Source: Bartonella rattimassiliensis 15908
Lineage (GTDB): Bacteria > Pseudomonadota > Alphaproteobacteria > Rhizobiales > Rhizobiaceae
Reading direction: 5' to 3'
Assembly: GCF_000278215.1 (NCBI RefSeq)
Contig: NZ_JH725064.1
Coordinates: forward strand, 367,587 to 431,586
Length of the DNA stretch: 64,000 bases
Position 1 is the stretch's first letter; every line of letters starts with the position of its first letter. The notes beneath the pieces were generated by a model, which saw nothing but the letters and a program-made list of their open reading frames with translations, had not been told where the DNA came from and made no database searches. This document shows, piece after piece, positions 51,179 to 59,949 of the stretch. Both the position numbers and the translations under genes were made by a program.

Positions 51179-51601
51179 TTACAAAGCAGCGCGGATTCTT
51201 TTTGCATTTTCTTCAAGTATTTCTGTAGGTGTTACCATCTCATTGTGAGGAGTAAGTTCTATTCCTTCCGTACGTGGTATAATATGGAAATGGAGATGAT
51301 AAACGGTTTGTTGACTAGCTGCTTCATTAAATTGCATGATGGTTATGCCATCTGCGTGAAAGGCTTTTTTGACAGCAATTGCAATTTTTTGAACAGCTGT
51401 AATAACAGGAAATAATGTTTCAGTATCTGCATCAAGTAAGTTTCTAGAGCCTTTTTTAGGAATGACCAACGTATGACCTGGTGCTTGTGGCATGATATCC
51501 ATGAAACCGATAACATCATTATCTTCGTAGACACGAATAGAAGGAATTTCATTGCGAATCAATTTAGCAAAAATATTATTATTGTCATAGGTTTGTTTCA
51601 T
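51179..51601 (-). CDS. HIT family protein (histidine triad hydrolase)
   Basis: A 140-residue nucleotide-binding protein of the HIT superfamily, typically a purine nucleoside phosphoramidase. The triad YHLHFHIIPR gives H102, H104 and H106. Upstream are the family segments DIMPQAPGHTLVIPKK and NEAASQQTVYH. It is convergent with clpA, whose stop lies only seven bases away. AAGGAAA precedes the start. Confidence 0.92.
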   Translation of the reverse strand: MKQTYDNNNIFAKLIRNEIPSIRVYEDNDVIGFMDIMPQAPGHTLVIPKKGSRNLLDADTETLFPVITAVQKIAIAVKKAFHADGITIMQFNEAASQQTVYHLHFHIIPRTEGIELTPHNEMVTPTEILEENAKRIRAAL

Positions 51602-51737
51602 ATAAATATTTCCTTATTATTAGGTTTAGAATTTTAATTTCAAAACGGAAAAATACAAAGTTTATTAGAGTTTAAGATAAAGAGGTATTTTGATCTAAAT
51701 TATATTTAGGGCGATGCATTGCCTTTAATATAAAGAT

Positions 51738-52199
51738 CTAGATTTCTACGATGGCTTCAACTTCTACAGGAACATCCATAGGAAGAGAGGCAACACCAAC
51801 AGCAGAACGGGCGTGTTTCCCAATTTCCCCAAGAATATTGACAAATAAATCGGAAGCTCCATCGGCAACAAAAGGGATATCGGTAAAATCAGAATTTACA
51901 GCTACAAAAACAGTAATTTTTACTACGCGTTTTATTTTATTTAAGTCTCCCAAAATTGCTTTAAGTTGAGCGAGAATACTGATAGCACAAGTTTCGGATG
52001 CTTTTTTGGCTTGTTCAGTATTTACGATTGCGCCAACTTTACCGATAGCTACTGGTTTTCCATCAATAAGAGGGAGCTGTCCAGAAATAAAAAGTTGATT
52101 GCCACTTTGTGAAGTGGTGATGTAATTGGCAAGTGGGGTTGTTGCTTCAGGAAGAATGATACCGAACTTTTCTAAGTTTTTTTCAATCACATTGGTCAT
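51738..52199 (-). CDS. RidA family protein (YjgF/YER057c/UK114)
   Basis: A 153-residue RidA-superfamily protein; family members hydrolyse reactive imine/enamine intermediates. LFISGQLPLIDGKP and the C-terminal RSAVGVASLPMDVPVEVEAIVEI are typical, the last containing the conserved R-x-A-V/x-x-x-x-L-P pattern. It is longer than E. coli RidA (128), matching a Rhizobiales subgroup with an N-terminal lead (EKNLEKFGIILPEATTP). The exact substrate is unknown. Divergent from eipB. Confidence 0.9.
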   Translation of the reverse strand: MTNVIEKNLEKFGIILPEATTPLANYITTSQSGNQLFISGQLPLIDGKPVAIGKVGAIVNTEQAKKASETCAISILAQLKAILGDLNKIKRVVKITVFVAVNSDFTDIPFVADGASDLFVNILGEIGKHARSAVGVASLPMDVPVEVEAIVEI

Positions 52200-52343
52200 A
52201 ATTTAAACTCCATAGCTGTTCTATAATATATTTATTGCATAACCTATTTTTTGATTTAAGGAAATGTGTGGTTAATTGAGCAATTAGCCTTTTTTGCTTT
52301 ATTTTATGATGTTATGCAACAGGGTAAAATTTGGAAGTTGGGC

Positions 52344-53177
52344 ATGATTAGATCATTATTTATAGTAATTTTATATAGTGTTTTTTTATGTACTGTGAAA
52401 GCTGAAGAGCCTATTTTTATTGTACCTCATCGAGCAATTTATGATTTTCATCTGGATAGTGTTTCTCATGAAATGACAATTTCTGGGATGTCAGGGCGAA
52501 TGGTTTATGAACTTACTGGTTCAGCATGCCAAGGATATAGCACACGTTTTCGTTTTATTAGCCGTATTCACATTGAAGATATGCCAGTACGTTTAACGGA
52601 TCAACAAACGACAAGTTATGAAACGGGGGATGGGCGGACATTTCATTTTAATATTACAGATCAAGAGGGAGAAGAGATTGCGCATCGTGCCGAAGGTATC
52701 GCTGAGCGTACTCAAGATGGCCTTACAGTTATATTGAAAAAGCCAAAGGAAAAAACGTATAAGCTTGCAATGGCTGAGTTTCCAATGATGCAACTAAAAA
52801 ATATTATTCGTAATGCAAAAGCAGGGCATCACTTCTATAATGTTACCGTATTTGATGGGACAAATAAAGCGGATAAAGTTATAAAAGAAAGTATCGTCAT
52901 AGGAGAAAAGAAAACACTTTTATCCGATAGCGAAACAGAAGAAATGAGAAAGTTGGATGAAGAAGAATATTGGCCTGTTATAATCTCTTATTTTGATGAT
53001 GGAGAAAATAAAGATGGTTTGCCGATTTATCGCAGCAGTTTTCTCTTACATGAGAATGGTGTTATGCGTGATCTTCATATAGATTATGGAACTTTTTCAG
53101 TGCGTGCAAAATTGAGCAGTCTCGAATTCCTTGAACTTGGAAAGGATCTTGGTCGATGTGAAAATACAAAATATTAA
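52344..53177 (+). CDS. eipB: EipB/DUF1849 periplasmic envelope integrity protein
   Basis: A 277-residue DUF1849 protein. Its Brucella homologue EipB is a periplasmic spiral beta-barrel needed for envelope integrity. Residues 1-20 form a signal peptide (SLFIVILYSVFLCTVKA). The two cysteines expected to form the family disulfide are present, in GSACQGYSTRF and in the C-terminal GRCEN. ATG 52344 puts the signal peptide at the N-terminus; longer in-frame starts upstream would bury it. Confidence 0.88.
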   Translation: MIRSLFIVILYSVFLCTVKAEEPIFIVPHRAIYDFHLDSVSHEMTISGMSGRMVYELTGSACQGYSTRFRFISRIHIEDMPVRLTDQQTTSYETGDGRTFHFNITDQEGEEIAHRAEGIAERTQDGLTVILKKPKEKTYKLAMAEFPMMQLKNIIRNAKAGHHFYNVTVFDGTNKADKVIKESIVIGEKKTLLSDSETEEMRKLDEEEYWPVIISYFDDGENKDGLPIYRSSFLLHENGVMRDLHIDYGTFSVRAKLSSLEFLELGKDLGRCENTKY

Positions 53178-53232
53178 ATGATTGAAGAAAATGACTTGAA
53201 AAAGAATCAAATATTAGTATGTTTGCGCTATT

Positions 53233-53347
53233 CCACACGCGGAGTTTGGGTGTTTGCGAATAATTTGTGAGGTGAAACTAGCAAACATCCGCCGGTAGTA
53301 GGTTTTCCTGCTTTTTCCGCGGAGGTTGAACCGGAAAGGATAAGATT
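53233..53347 (+). promoter_or_regulatory. Structured rpsB leader, likely autoregulatory
   Basis: GGGTGTTTGC (53248-53257) and GCAAACATCC (53281-53290) form a 10-bp stem with one G-U and a 23-base loop. CCGGT (53292-53296) pairs with ACCGG (53330-53334), enclosing a second hairpin AGTAGG/CCTGCT (53297-53312). The outer structure ends just before GGAAAGGA, the rpsB ribosome site. Ribosomal protein S2 represses its own mRNA in other bacteria, so a similar role is likely. Confidence 0.65.
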
Positions 53348-54124
53348 ATGGCACTACCCGATTTTACTATGCACCAACTTTTAGAAGCAGGTGTGCATTT
53401 TGGTCATCAGACGCATCGCTGGAATCCAAAAATGACTCCCTATATTTATGGTCAGCGTAATAATATTCATATTATTGACCTTTCTCAGACCGTTCCGCTT
53501 TTACACCAAGCACTTAAGCTTGTTTCAGATACTGTTGCACGTGGGGGACGTATTCTCTTTGTTGGTACGAAACGGCAAGCATCTGATATTATTGCTGATG
53601 CAGCGAATCGTTCGGCTCAATATTATGTGAATGCGCGTTGGCTTGGCGGCATGCTTACGAACTGGAAGACGATTTCTAATTCAATACATCGTTTGCGTAA
53701 GCTTGACAAAATTCTTGCTGCTGAAGCGCAAGGCTTTACCAAAAAAGAACGTTTAAATCTTGAACGTGATCGTGAAAAGCTTAATCGTGCGCTTGGTGGT
53801 ATTAAAGATATGGGATCTATTCCAGATCTTATATTTGTGATCGATACAAATAAAGAAAAGATTGCACTCCAAGAAGCAAAGCGTTTAGGTATTCCTGTAA
53901 TTGCTATTATTGATACCAATTGTGATCCTGATGATGTCACCCATCCGATACCAGGTAATGATGATGCTTCACGTGCAATTTCTCTTTATTGCGATCTTTT
54001 TGCTCGTGCTGCTCTTGATGGTATCGCACGCCAGCAAGGTGCGATGGATATCGATTTGGGGGCTCAAGTCGATGCGCCTGTGGAGCCTATTTTGGAAAAT
54101 ACGGTTCCACCAGTTTCTGAGTAA
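53348..54124 (+). CDS. rpsB: 30S ribosomal protein S2
   Basis: A 258-residue S2 protein. [25 protein letters not shown] at the N-terminus and the C-terminal [28 protein letters not shown] are classic signatures. A helical coiled-coil protrusion ([20 protein letters not shown]) is intact. The strong GGAAAGGA ribosome site lies in a folded leader. tsf follows after 103 bases, the usual order. Confidence 0.98.
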   Translation: MALPDFTMHQLLEAGVHFGHQTHRWNPKMTPYIYGQRNNIHIIDLSQTVPLLHQALKLVSDTVARGGRILFVGTKRQASDIIADAANRSAQYYVNARWLGGMLTNWKTISNSIHRLRKLDKILAAEAQGFTKKERLNLERDREKLNRALGGIKDMGSIPDLIFVIDTNKEKIALQEAKRLGIPVIAIIDTNCDPDDVTHPIPGNDDASRAISLYCDLFARAALDGIARQQGAMDIDLGAQVDAPVEPILENTVPPVSE

Positions 54125-54227
54125 TATAAAATGCCTAATTAAGGTACTTTATATTTTCTAAAGAAGAGATTATGGGCGTGCAGAGAAAATTTGCGCGTTT
54201 TCACAGTTATCGAATAAAGAGGCAAAT

Positions 54228-55148
54228 ATGAGCATTACTGCTGCACAAGTAAAAAAACTTAGAGAACTATCTGGCGCTGGTATGATGGACTGTAAAGTCG
54301 CTTTAGCAGAAACTAATGGTGATATGAAAGCTGCTGTTGATTGGCTTCGTAAAAAAGGGATAGCTAAAGCAGATAAAAAGGCTGGTCGTACGGCAGCTGA
54401 AGGATTAATCGGAGTCGTATCAAAAGATTTAAATGCAGTTTTGGTTGAGATTAATTCTGAAACAGATTTTGTTGCACGCAATGATGGATTTCAAGATATT
54501 GTGCGCAATGTAGCAACTGCTGCCTTGGATACGCCAGGTGATGTTGAATCTGTCTCTATTTCTCTTTATCCTGGTTCTGAGAAGACTGTAGAGCTTACAA
54601 TTAAAGATGCAATTGGTACAATTGGTGAAAATATGACGCTTCGTCGTTCTGCTAAATTGTCGGTTGAGAATGGTGTTATTGCAACTTATATACATAATAG
54701 TGTGGCTGATGGTCTTGGTAAGCTTGGTGTCTTAGTTGCAATTAAAACGACAGGAAATAAAGAAGCTGCTCTTGCTTTTGGTCGGCAGGTTGCAATGCAT
54801 ATTGCGGCAACCAATCCGTTAGCACTTACAGCACAAGATGTGGATGTTGGTGCTGTTGAACGAGAAAAGGCAATTTTTTCAGATCAGGCACGTCAGTCTG
54901 GAAAGCCTGAAAATATCATTGAAAAAATGGTAGAAGGGCGTATGCGTAAATTTTTTGAAGAGGTTGTTTTGCTTTCTCAGGCTTTTGTTATGAATCCGGA
55001 TATAACTGTTGAGGCAGCTTTAAAGGATGCTGAGAAATCAATAGGTGCTCCAGCAAAAATTACGGGTTTTATTCGTTTCGCCCTAGGTGAAGGTGTAGAA
55101 AAAGAGGAATCTGATTTTGCTTCAGAGGTTGCTGCTGCTAGAGGCTAG
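54228..55148 (+). CDS. tsf: Elongation factor Ts
   Basis: A 306-residue guanine-nucleotide exchange factor for EF-Tu. The N-terminal [19 protein letters not shown] is a UBA-like domain with the first EF-Ts signature, and [13 protein letters not shown] is the second, contacting EF-Tu. AAGAGGCAAAT precedes ATG 54228. Length is normal. Confidence 0.98.
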   Translation: MSITAAQVKKLRELSGAGMMDCKVALAETNGDMKAAVDWLRKKGIAKADKKAGRTAAEGLIGVVSKDLNAVLVEINSETDFVARNDGFQDIVRNVATAALDTPGDVESVSISLYPGSEKTVELTIKDAIGTIGENMTLRRSAKLSVENGVIATYIHNSVADGLGKLGVLVAIKTTGNKEAALAFGRQVAMHIAATNPLALTAQDVDVGAVEREKAIFSDQARQSGKPENIIEKMVEGRMRKFFEEVVLLSQAFVMNPDITVEAALKDAEKSIGAPAKITGFIRFALGEGVEKEESDFASEVAAARG

Positions 55149-55228
55149 TTATTAAGAACTCTTGATCAGAGATTTAAAATCATATTGTTGGTTGTAGAAT
55201 CTCAGAGAAAAATAATATAACTGTTGAG

Positions 55229-55256
55229 AGGGCGTCACGTAAAAAAGTGGTGCCCT
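55229..55256 (+). terminator. Hairpin between tsf and pyrH
   Basis: AGGGCGTCAC and GTGGTGCCCT pair over 10 bp (two G-U pairs) around GTAAAAAA. It lacks a T-run, so it is more likely an attenuating or RNA-processing element than a full terminator; it ends 49 bases before pyrH. Confidence 0.45.
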
Positions 55257-55305
55257 TCGTGGTGTCAAAAGCAAAAAATAAAGATCCTTTTTGGGGAGAT
55301 TATTA

Positions 55306-56025
55306 ATGGCATTATCACTTCCGTATAAACGTATTCTGTTAAAGGCTTCTGGTGAATCTCTTATGGGGGGGCAGAATTTTGGCATTGATGTTTCTGTTGT
55401 AGACCGCATTGCCGCTGATATTGCGGAAGTTCGCGCAATGGGAATAGAAGTTGCGATTGTTATCGGTGGGGGAAATATTTTTCGTGGTGTTGCTGTTGCT
55501 TCGCATGGTGGGGATCGAGTGACAGGCGATCATATGGGAATGCTTGCAACCGCTATTAACTCTTTAGCACTACGAACATCGTTGACAAAATTAGGGGTTG
55601 AAACTGTTGTACTTTCTGCGATCACTATGCCACAAATTTGTGAAAGTTTTTCGCAGCGTAAAGCAATAGCTTATATGAATCAAGGAAAAGTTGTTATTTT
55701 TGCGGGCGGTACAGGAAATCCATTTTTTACTACTGATTCTGCGGCTACTTTACGTGCAGCAGAAATTGGTGCGGACGTCCTTCTTAAAGGAACACAAGTC
55801 GATGGTATTTATTCGGCTGATCCAAAGATTGATCCCACTGCTAAGCGTTTTGATCAATTAACACATGTTGAAATTTTGCAATGGGGATTATCTGTTATGG
55901 ATTCAACAGCGGTTACTTTAGCCCGTGAGAACAATGTGCCGATTATTGTGTATTCCATTCATGAAAAAGGCGGCTTAGCTAAGGTATTGAATGGAACAGG
56001 ACGCTTTACAATAGTATCGGAATAA
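55306..56025 (+). CDS. pyrH: Uridylate kinase (UMP kinase)
   Basis: A 239-residue hexameric UMP kinase of the amino-acid-kinase fold, making UDP for nucleic acids and cell-wall precursors. [25 protein letters not shown] and [29 protein letters not shown] are the nucleotide and substrate loops. ATG 55306 has GGGGAGA upstream; the longer in-frame start at 55291 lacks homology. frr follows after 38 bases. Confidence 0.97.
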   Translation: MALSLPYKRILLKASGESLMGGQNFGIDVSVVDRIAADIAEVRAMGIEVAIVIGGGNIFRGVAVASHGGDRVTGDHMGMLATAINSLALRTSLTKLGVETVVLSAITMPQICESFSQRKAIAYMNQGKVVIFAGGTGNPFFTTDSAATLRAAEIGADVLLKGTQVDGIYSADPKIDPTAKRFDQLTHVEILQWGLSVMDSTAVTLARENNVPIIVYSIHEKGGLAKVLNGTGRFTIVSE

Positions 56026-56063
56026 GGATAAGCTTTAAAGGACAATTGAAGGAGACAAGAAAT

Positions 56064-56624
56064 ATGAATGTTACATCAATTATGGATGATCTTAAACGTC
56101 GCATGGATGGTGCTATTACGGCTTTTAAACATGAATTAGGTGGTTTGCGGACTGGACGAGCATCAGCCAGTTTATTAGAATCGTTGACCGTTGAATCTTA
56201 TGGTTCTATCGTGCACATCAATCAGGTTGCGAATATTTCTGTTCCAGAACCTCGGATGCTTTTTGTTTCTGTATGGGATAAAACGATGGTAGGAGCCGTA
56301 GAGCGTGCTATTCGTGATTCTGGTCTTGGTTTAAATCCCATAACTGATGGTACAAATTTACGTATTCCTTTGCCTGAGTTGAATGAAGAGCGCCGTAAAG
56401 AGCTTGTAAAAATTGCGCATCAATATGCAGAGCAAGCGCGCGTTGCTACACGTCATGTTCGTCGAGATGGCATGGATAATTTAAAAAAGTTAGAAAAAGA
56501 TGGTGAATTTGGACAAGATGAAGCCCATAGTTTATCTGAGAAAATTCAAAAACTCACGGATGAAACGATTGCTAATATCGATAAGATTTTAGCCATAAAA
56601 GAATCTGAAATTATGCACGTTTAA
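56064..56624 (+). CDS. frr: Ribosome recycling factor
   Basis: A 186-residue factor that splits post-termination ribosomes with EF-G. The L-shaped fold is recognisable: a helical stem starting [25 protein letters not shown] and an end [11 protein letters not shown]-type helix; [10 protein letters not shown] and [18 protein letters not shown] are family motifs. AAGGAGA lies about nine bases before ATG 56064, which gives exactly the family length. Confidence 0.97.
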   Translation: MNVTSIMDDLKRRMDGAITAFKHELGGLRTGRASASLLESLTVESYGSIVHINQVANISVPEPRMLFVSVWDKTMVGAVERAIRDSGLGLNPITDGTNLRIPLPELNEERRKELVKIAHQYAEQARVATRHVRRDGMDNLKKLEKDGEFGQDEAHSLSEKIQKLTDETIANIDKILAIKESEIMHV

Positions 56625-57765
56625 GAAGATTTTGTTGCTAAAAAAGATGTTATATTCGCAGCATATTCATTGTCTCTGTAGATGAATAATAGGAAGTGAT
56701 GTGCGCTGTAATAGGATTACATTCTTCACGTAAAACAAAATACCGCCGTATTGCACATTTGCGTACTTTTTAACACATGTCTTAAAGTGATTCACAATTA
56801 TTTAGTGATATCATCTGTAAAGAGTGTAACGATAAAGCTTTCATGAATAATATAAAATTTATAAAATACTCCCATTTTTATACATAATACACGAAATTAA
56901 GTAGGTGCCATTAGACGATTTGCCAGCTTTTGGGAGAGCCTATAGTTTTTAATGCTTGAGAGCTTTCATAAAAGGCGTTTTTGTATAGTTTTATCCACAC
57001 GTCTGCTCCGCGTGTTGATGTCTAAGCAAGTAATTTTAACTGATTCAATCTAAAATAGGTTTAAAATGAGAGAGTTTTAGGATATTTAGAAATCTAATTT
57101 ATCTTGATAAAAACGCTTAATTATCGCTATGAATCAATATCTTCTCTATACTGGCAAAGTGTGAGACAAGAAGATATTTCATCGTTTTATTATCTTAATA
57201 TGGGAGAGATTAATTGGAAAGGCCTAATATTCTTTAAATTTGTGTGGTGCGTCGTGTTTTTTGCTGTAAAATATTCTTTAATAGCCATGATAAAGGTTTG
57301 TGTTCAGCGTGTCTTGGTTAAATTGCATAATAAAAAAGCATTATTAGAGGTTATCCAAATATTCTAAGATAGGCATTGGAGAAAGAGTATAACGCAAAAT
57401 ATAAGCTTTAATCTTTCTCTCACTTTCCACTATAAAATATTTTAGTGGAATCAATCAAGTAGACGTTATGTAGTATAATTCGTTTTTAAATGATAGATAG
57501 TTGATAGATAAAGTATTTTTATACAAAATCTAGATTAGTTAATTTATTTTATAGGACAGAGATGATCTCTTTTTCATTATAGGGGAGATTTTTGAAGCTG
57601 TTTTCATTGATTATTCGTCTTATAAGCGTTATTTTGGTGGACTATTTTATTTATAAAAAATATAAGAGGAATTTGTATCAGTGTGAAATAAGAATACTGC
57701 GTAGAGAAGTTTTTTGCATCAATTTTGATGCTTGTATTTTCTATTTTTATTGTTTGGATGTTGTT
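56625..57765. other. 1.1 kb frr-cdsA gap: uppS slot without intact uppS
   Basis: In Rhizobiales relatives this position holds uppS (undecaprenyl diphosphate synthase). None of the UppS motifs (MDGNGRWA, the NYGGR region, WPDF) is readable here. The best open stretch is an 87-codon frame at 57104-57367 whose start (MIKT ... SISSLYWQS) weakly recalls the UppS R-T-G-G-E-x-R-L-S-N-F-L-L-W-Q segment. The region is otherwise AT-rich and full of stops. A second long frame at 57592 runs into cdsA and may be an upstream extension. Confidence 0.5.
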
Positions 57766-58581
57766 TTGTCTAATTTGGCTTATCGTGTTCTGACTGCTTT
57801 TGTTTTTGGTATTATTGCATTGTATTTAACGTGGTTGGGAGGAACCTTATTTTTTTTGTTTGTATGGTGTATTGGTGGTTTTATTCTTTATGAGTGGATG
57901 AATATTACTAAAGAGAAATGGTGTGTTCTACAAAAAATATTAGCAAGTGTTTTTTATTTACTTTTTGGTTTGTTTTTAGTGTTGAGAGTATCTGCTTCAT
58001 CGAATTTTTGTGTTTTAATGGTTTGGGCTGCAGTGTTGGCTATCATAGCCATAAAAAAGAGTGGTTGGGTTTTTTGTGGTTTTTTATATGCCTCTTTCCC
58101 TGTTGTTGCTTTATGCTTTTTACGGGGGCATGAGATATTGGGATTCCAAGTTATTATTTTCTTATTTGCGATAGTATGGGGAACAGATATTGGTGGATAC
58201 TTTATCGGACGTGCATTGGGGGGAGCTAAATTAGCACCACAGCTTTCTCCTAATAAAACGTGGTCAGGAGCGTTAGGGGGGACATTTATTGGAGTTTTCA
58301 GTGGTATATGGGTTGCTTTTGGATTTTTTGATATAAATTTAGCAAATTTTTTTGTGCTACTCCTTACACTTGTTTTATCAATTGTTTCACAATTGAGTGA
58401 TTTAGGACAATCATGGCTAAAAAGGTGTTTTTCCGTTAAAGATTCTAGTTCTTTATTGCCTGGACATGGAGGCTTTATGGATCGTATGGACGGATTGGTA
58501 GGGGCAGCTTTCTTCCTTTATTTAATTGGTGCAATTATATCTGATATGGATGCACCTTTTAATCTTTTTAGTATGATTTAA
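57766..58581 (+). CDS. cdsA: Phosphatidate cytidylyltransferase (CDP-diglyceride synthase)
   Basis: A 271-residue membrane enzyme making CDP-diacylglycerol for phospholipid synthesis, with about eight helices. The CDS signature is near the C-terminus: SQLSDLGQSWLKRCFSVKDSSSLLPGHGGFMDRMDGL. I chose TTG 57766, giving (M)SNLAYRVLTAF, the usual Bartonella-type start; the frame is open upstream to ATG/TTG near 57592 with about 58 extra residues unlike the family. rseP follows after 15 bases. Confidence 0.85.
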   Translation: MSNLAYRVLTAFVFGIIALYLTWLGGTLFFLFVWCIGGFILYEWMNITKEKWCVLQKILASVFYLLFGLFLVLRVSASSNFCVLMVWAAVLAIIAIKKSGWVFCGFLYASFPVVALCFLRGHEILGFQVIIFLFAIVWGTDIGGYFIGRALGGAKLAPQLSPNKTWSGALGGTFIGVFSGIWVAFGFFDINLANFFVLLLTLVLSIVSQLSDLGQSWLKRCFSVKDSSSLLPGHGGFMDRMDGLVGAAFFLYLIGAIISDMDAPFNLFSMI

Positions 58582-58596
58582 TTTGGAGAAGATAGT

Positions 58597-59745
58597 TTGG
58601 GACTTTTAAATCATATTGTCACTATGGGTGATTTTCTTTTAAGAAGTTTGAGTATTCTTTTTATCATTATAATTATTATTTTTGTACACGAACTTGGGCA
58701 TTATCTCATTGGTCGGTGGTGTGGTATTAAGGCGTTAGTTTTTTCACTTGGATTTGGACCACAGATCGCCAGTTATACAGATAAGCATGGCACAAAGTGG
58801 CGTTTAGCACTTATCCCTTTAGGGGGTTACGTGAAATTTTTTGGGGATGAGGAAAAAAACGATACGCTATCATCCCCATCATCTCCGATTGTTGATGGTT
58901 CGTTTGCCAGTGCTCATGCTTGGAAAAAAGCAGCAACTGTTTTTGCTGGTCCCTTTTTCAATGCTCTTTTTACTGTTGTTATTCTAACATTTTTTTTCTT
59001 TATTTATGGTCGTGTTGCCATTGAACCCGTTATTGGATCTTTGGTAAAAGACAGTCCTGCTGTTCAGTCCGGTTTGGAATTAGGGGACCGTTTTATTGAA
59101 ATGGACGGTCGTCGGGTTGAAAGTTTTGAAGATTTAATGAATTACGTAGCTTTTCATGGAAGAGAACCGATAGAGTTTAAAATAGAACGCATGGGGCGAG
59201 TATTTACAACAGTTATTATCCCGAAAGTCATTGAGCGAGATGATGGATTTGGTAATCGAACACAAAGTACTATAATCGGTGTAGGTGTTCCTGTTGATTT
59301 AAATCATCCTGCACGTTTAGATCCAACTTATATAAAACATATTCGCTATGGTTTTGTAACAGCTATAAGAGAAGCGTTAAACCGTACTATGTTTATTACC
59401 ACTCAAACTGTTCTTTTTATGAGTCGTTTAATTGGAGGCAAAGAAGATCGCTGTCGGCTTAGTGGACCTTCTAAAACCGTTAAAATTGCTTGGAAAGTGA
59501 GTGAGACAGGCTTTATCTCTTTGTTAAATTTGGCTGCTTTTCTCTCAATAAGTGTTGGGCTTGTTAATCTTTTTCCGATTCTACCACTTGATGGTGGGCA
59601 TCTTTTATTTCATGTCATTGAGGTCATTACTGGCAGAAGAATACCCGCTAAAATTCAGGGAGTTTTTTTTCGGTTAGGTTTTTCTCTTCTTCTCCTTTTT
59701 ATGTTTTTTGTCTTTTTTAATGATTATTTTTGTTGGTTTAGCTAA
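58597..59745 (+). CDS. rseP: Site-2 intramembrane zinc metalloprotease (RseP/MmpA family)
   Basis: A 382-residue inner-membrane protease. The zinc motif HELGH is at residues 31-35 in the first helix; the second metal motif LDGGH lies near residue 333. A single PDZ domain covers about residues 130-210 (SLVKDSPAVQSGLELGDRFIEMDG). In Caulobacter the family member MmpA cleaves PodJ; in E. coli RseP cleaves RseA and signal-peptide remnants. TTG 58597 has GGAGAA six bases upstream. dxr, often between cdsA and rseP, is absent. Confidence 0.93.
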   Translation: MGLLNHIVTMGDFLLRSLSILFIIIIIIFVHELGHYLIGRWCGIKALVFSLGFGPQIASYTDKHGTKWRLALIPLGGYVKFFGDEEKNDTLSSPSSPIVDGSFASAHAWKKAATVFAGPFFNALFTVVILTFFFFIYGRVAIEPVIGSLVKDSPAVQSGLELGDRFIEMDGRRVESFEDLMNYVAFHGREPIEFKIERMGRVFTTVIIPKVIERDDGFGNRTQSTIIGVGVPVDLNHPARLDPTYIKHIRYGFVTAIREALNRTMFITTQTVLFMSRLIGGKEDRCRLSGPSKTVKIAWKVSETGFISLLNLAAFLSISVGLVNLFPILPLDGGHLLFHVIEVITGRRIPAKIQGVFFRLGFSLLLLFMFFVFFNDYFCWFS

Positions 59746-59949
59746 TTAAATTATGGAAAACGCTTTGTAAATTGGGTAATAATAGCGAGAATAAATTGAA
59801 GGTTGTTTACCATGTCTGCAAAATATTGTGGCGTCGTACATTATAATGAGTAATTAAGAGATGAAAAGTCTCGCTGTAAAAGGGTTGTTATGGCAGTTAG
59901 CTTTTTAAGTCATCGTGTCCAAAGAACAAGAGTAAGGTAAAAAAAGCCA

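Noticed and set aside
57104-57367. An 87-codon frame in the frr-cdsA gap as a real gene
   Set aside because: No ribosome site and an unusual residue mix; a weak UppS-like patch makes a decayed fragment more likely than a functional protein.
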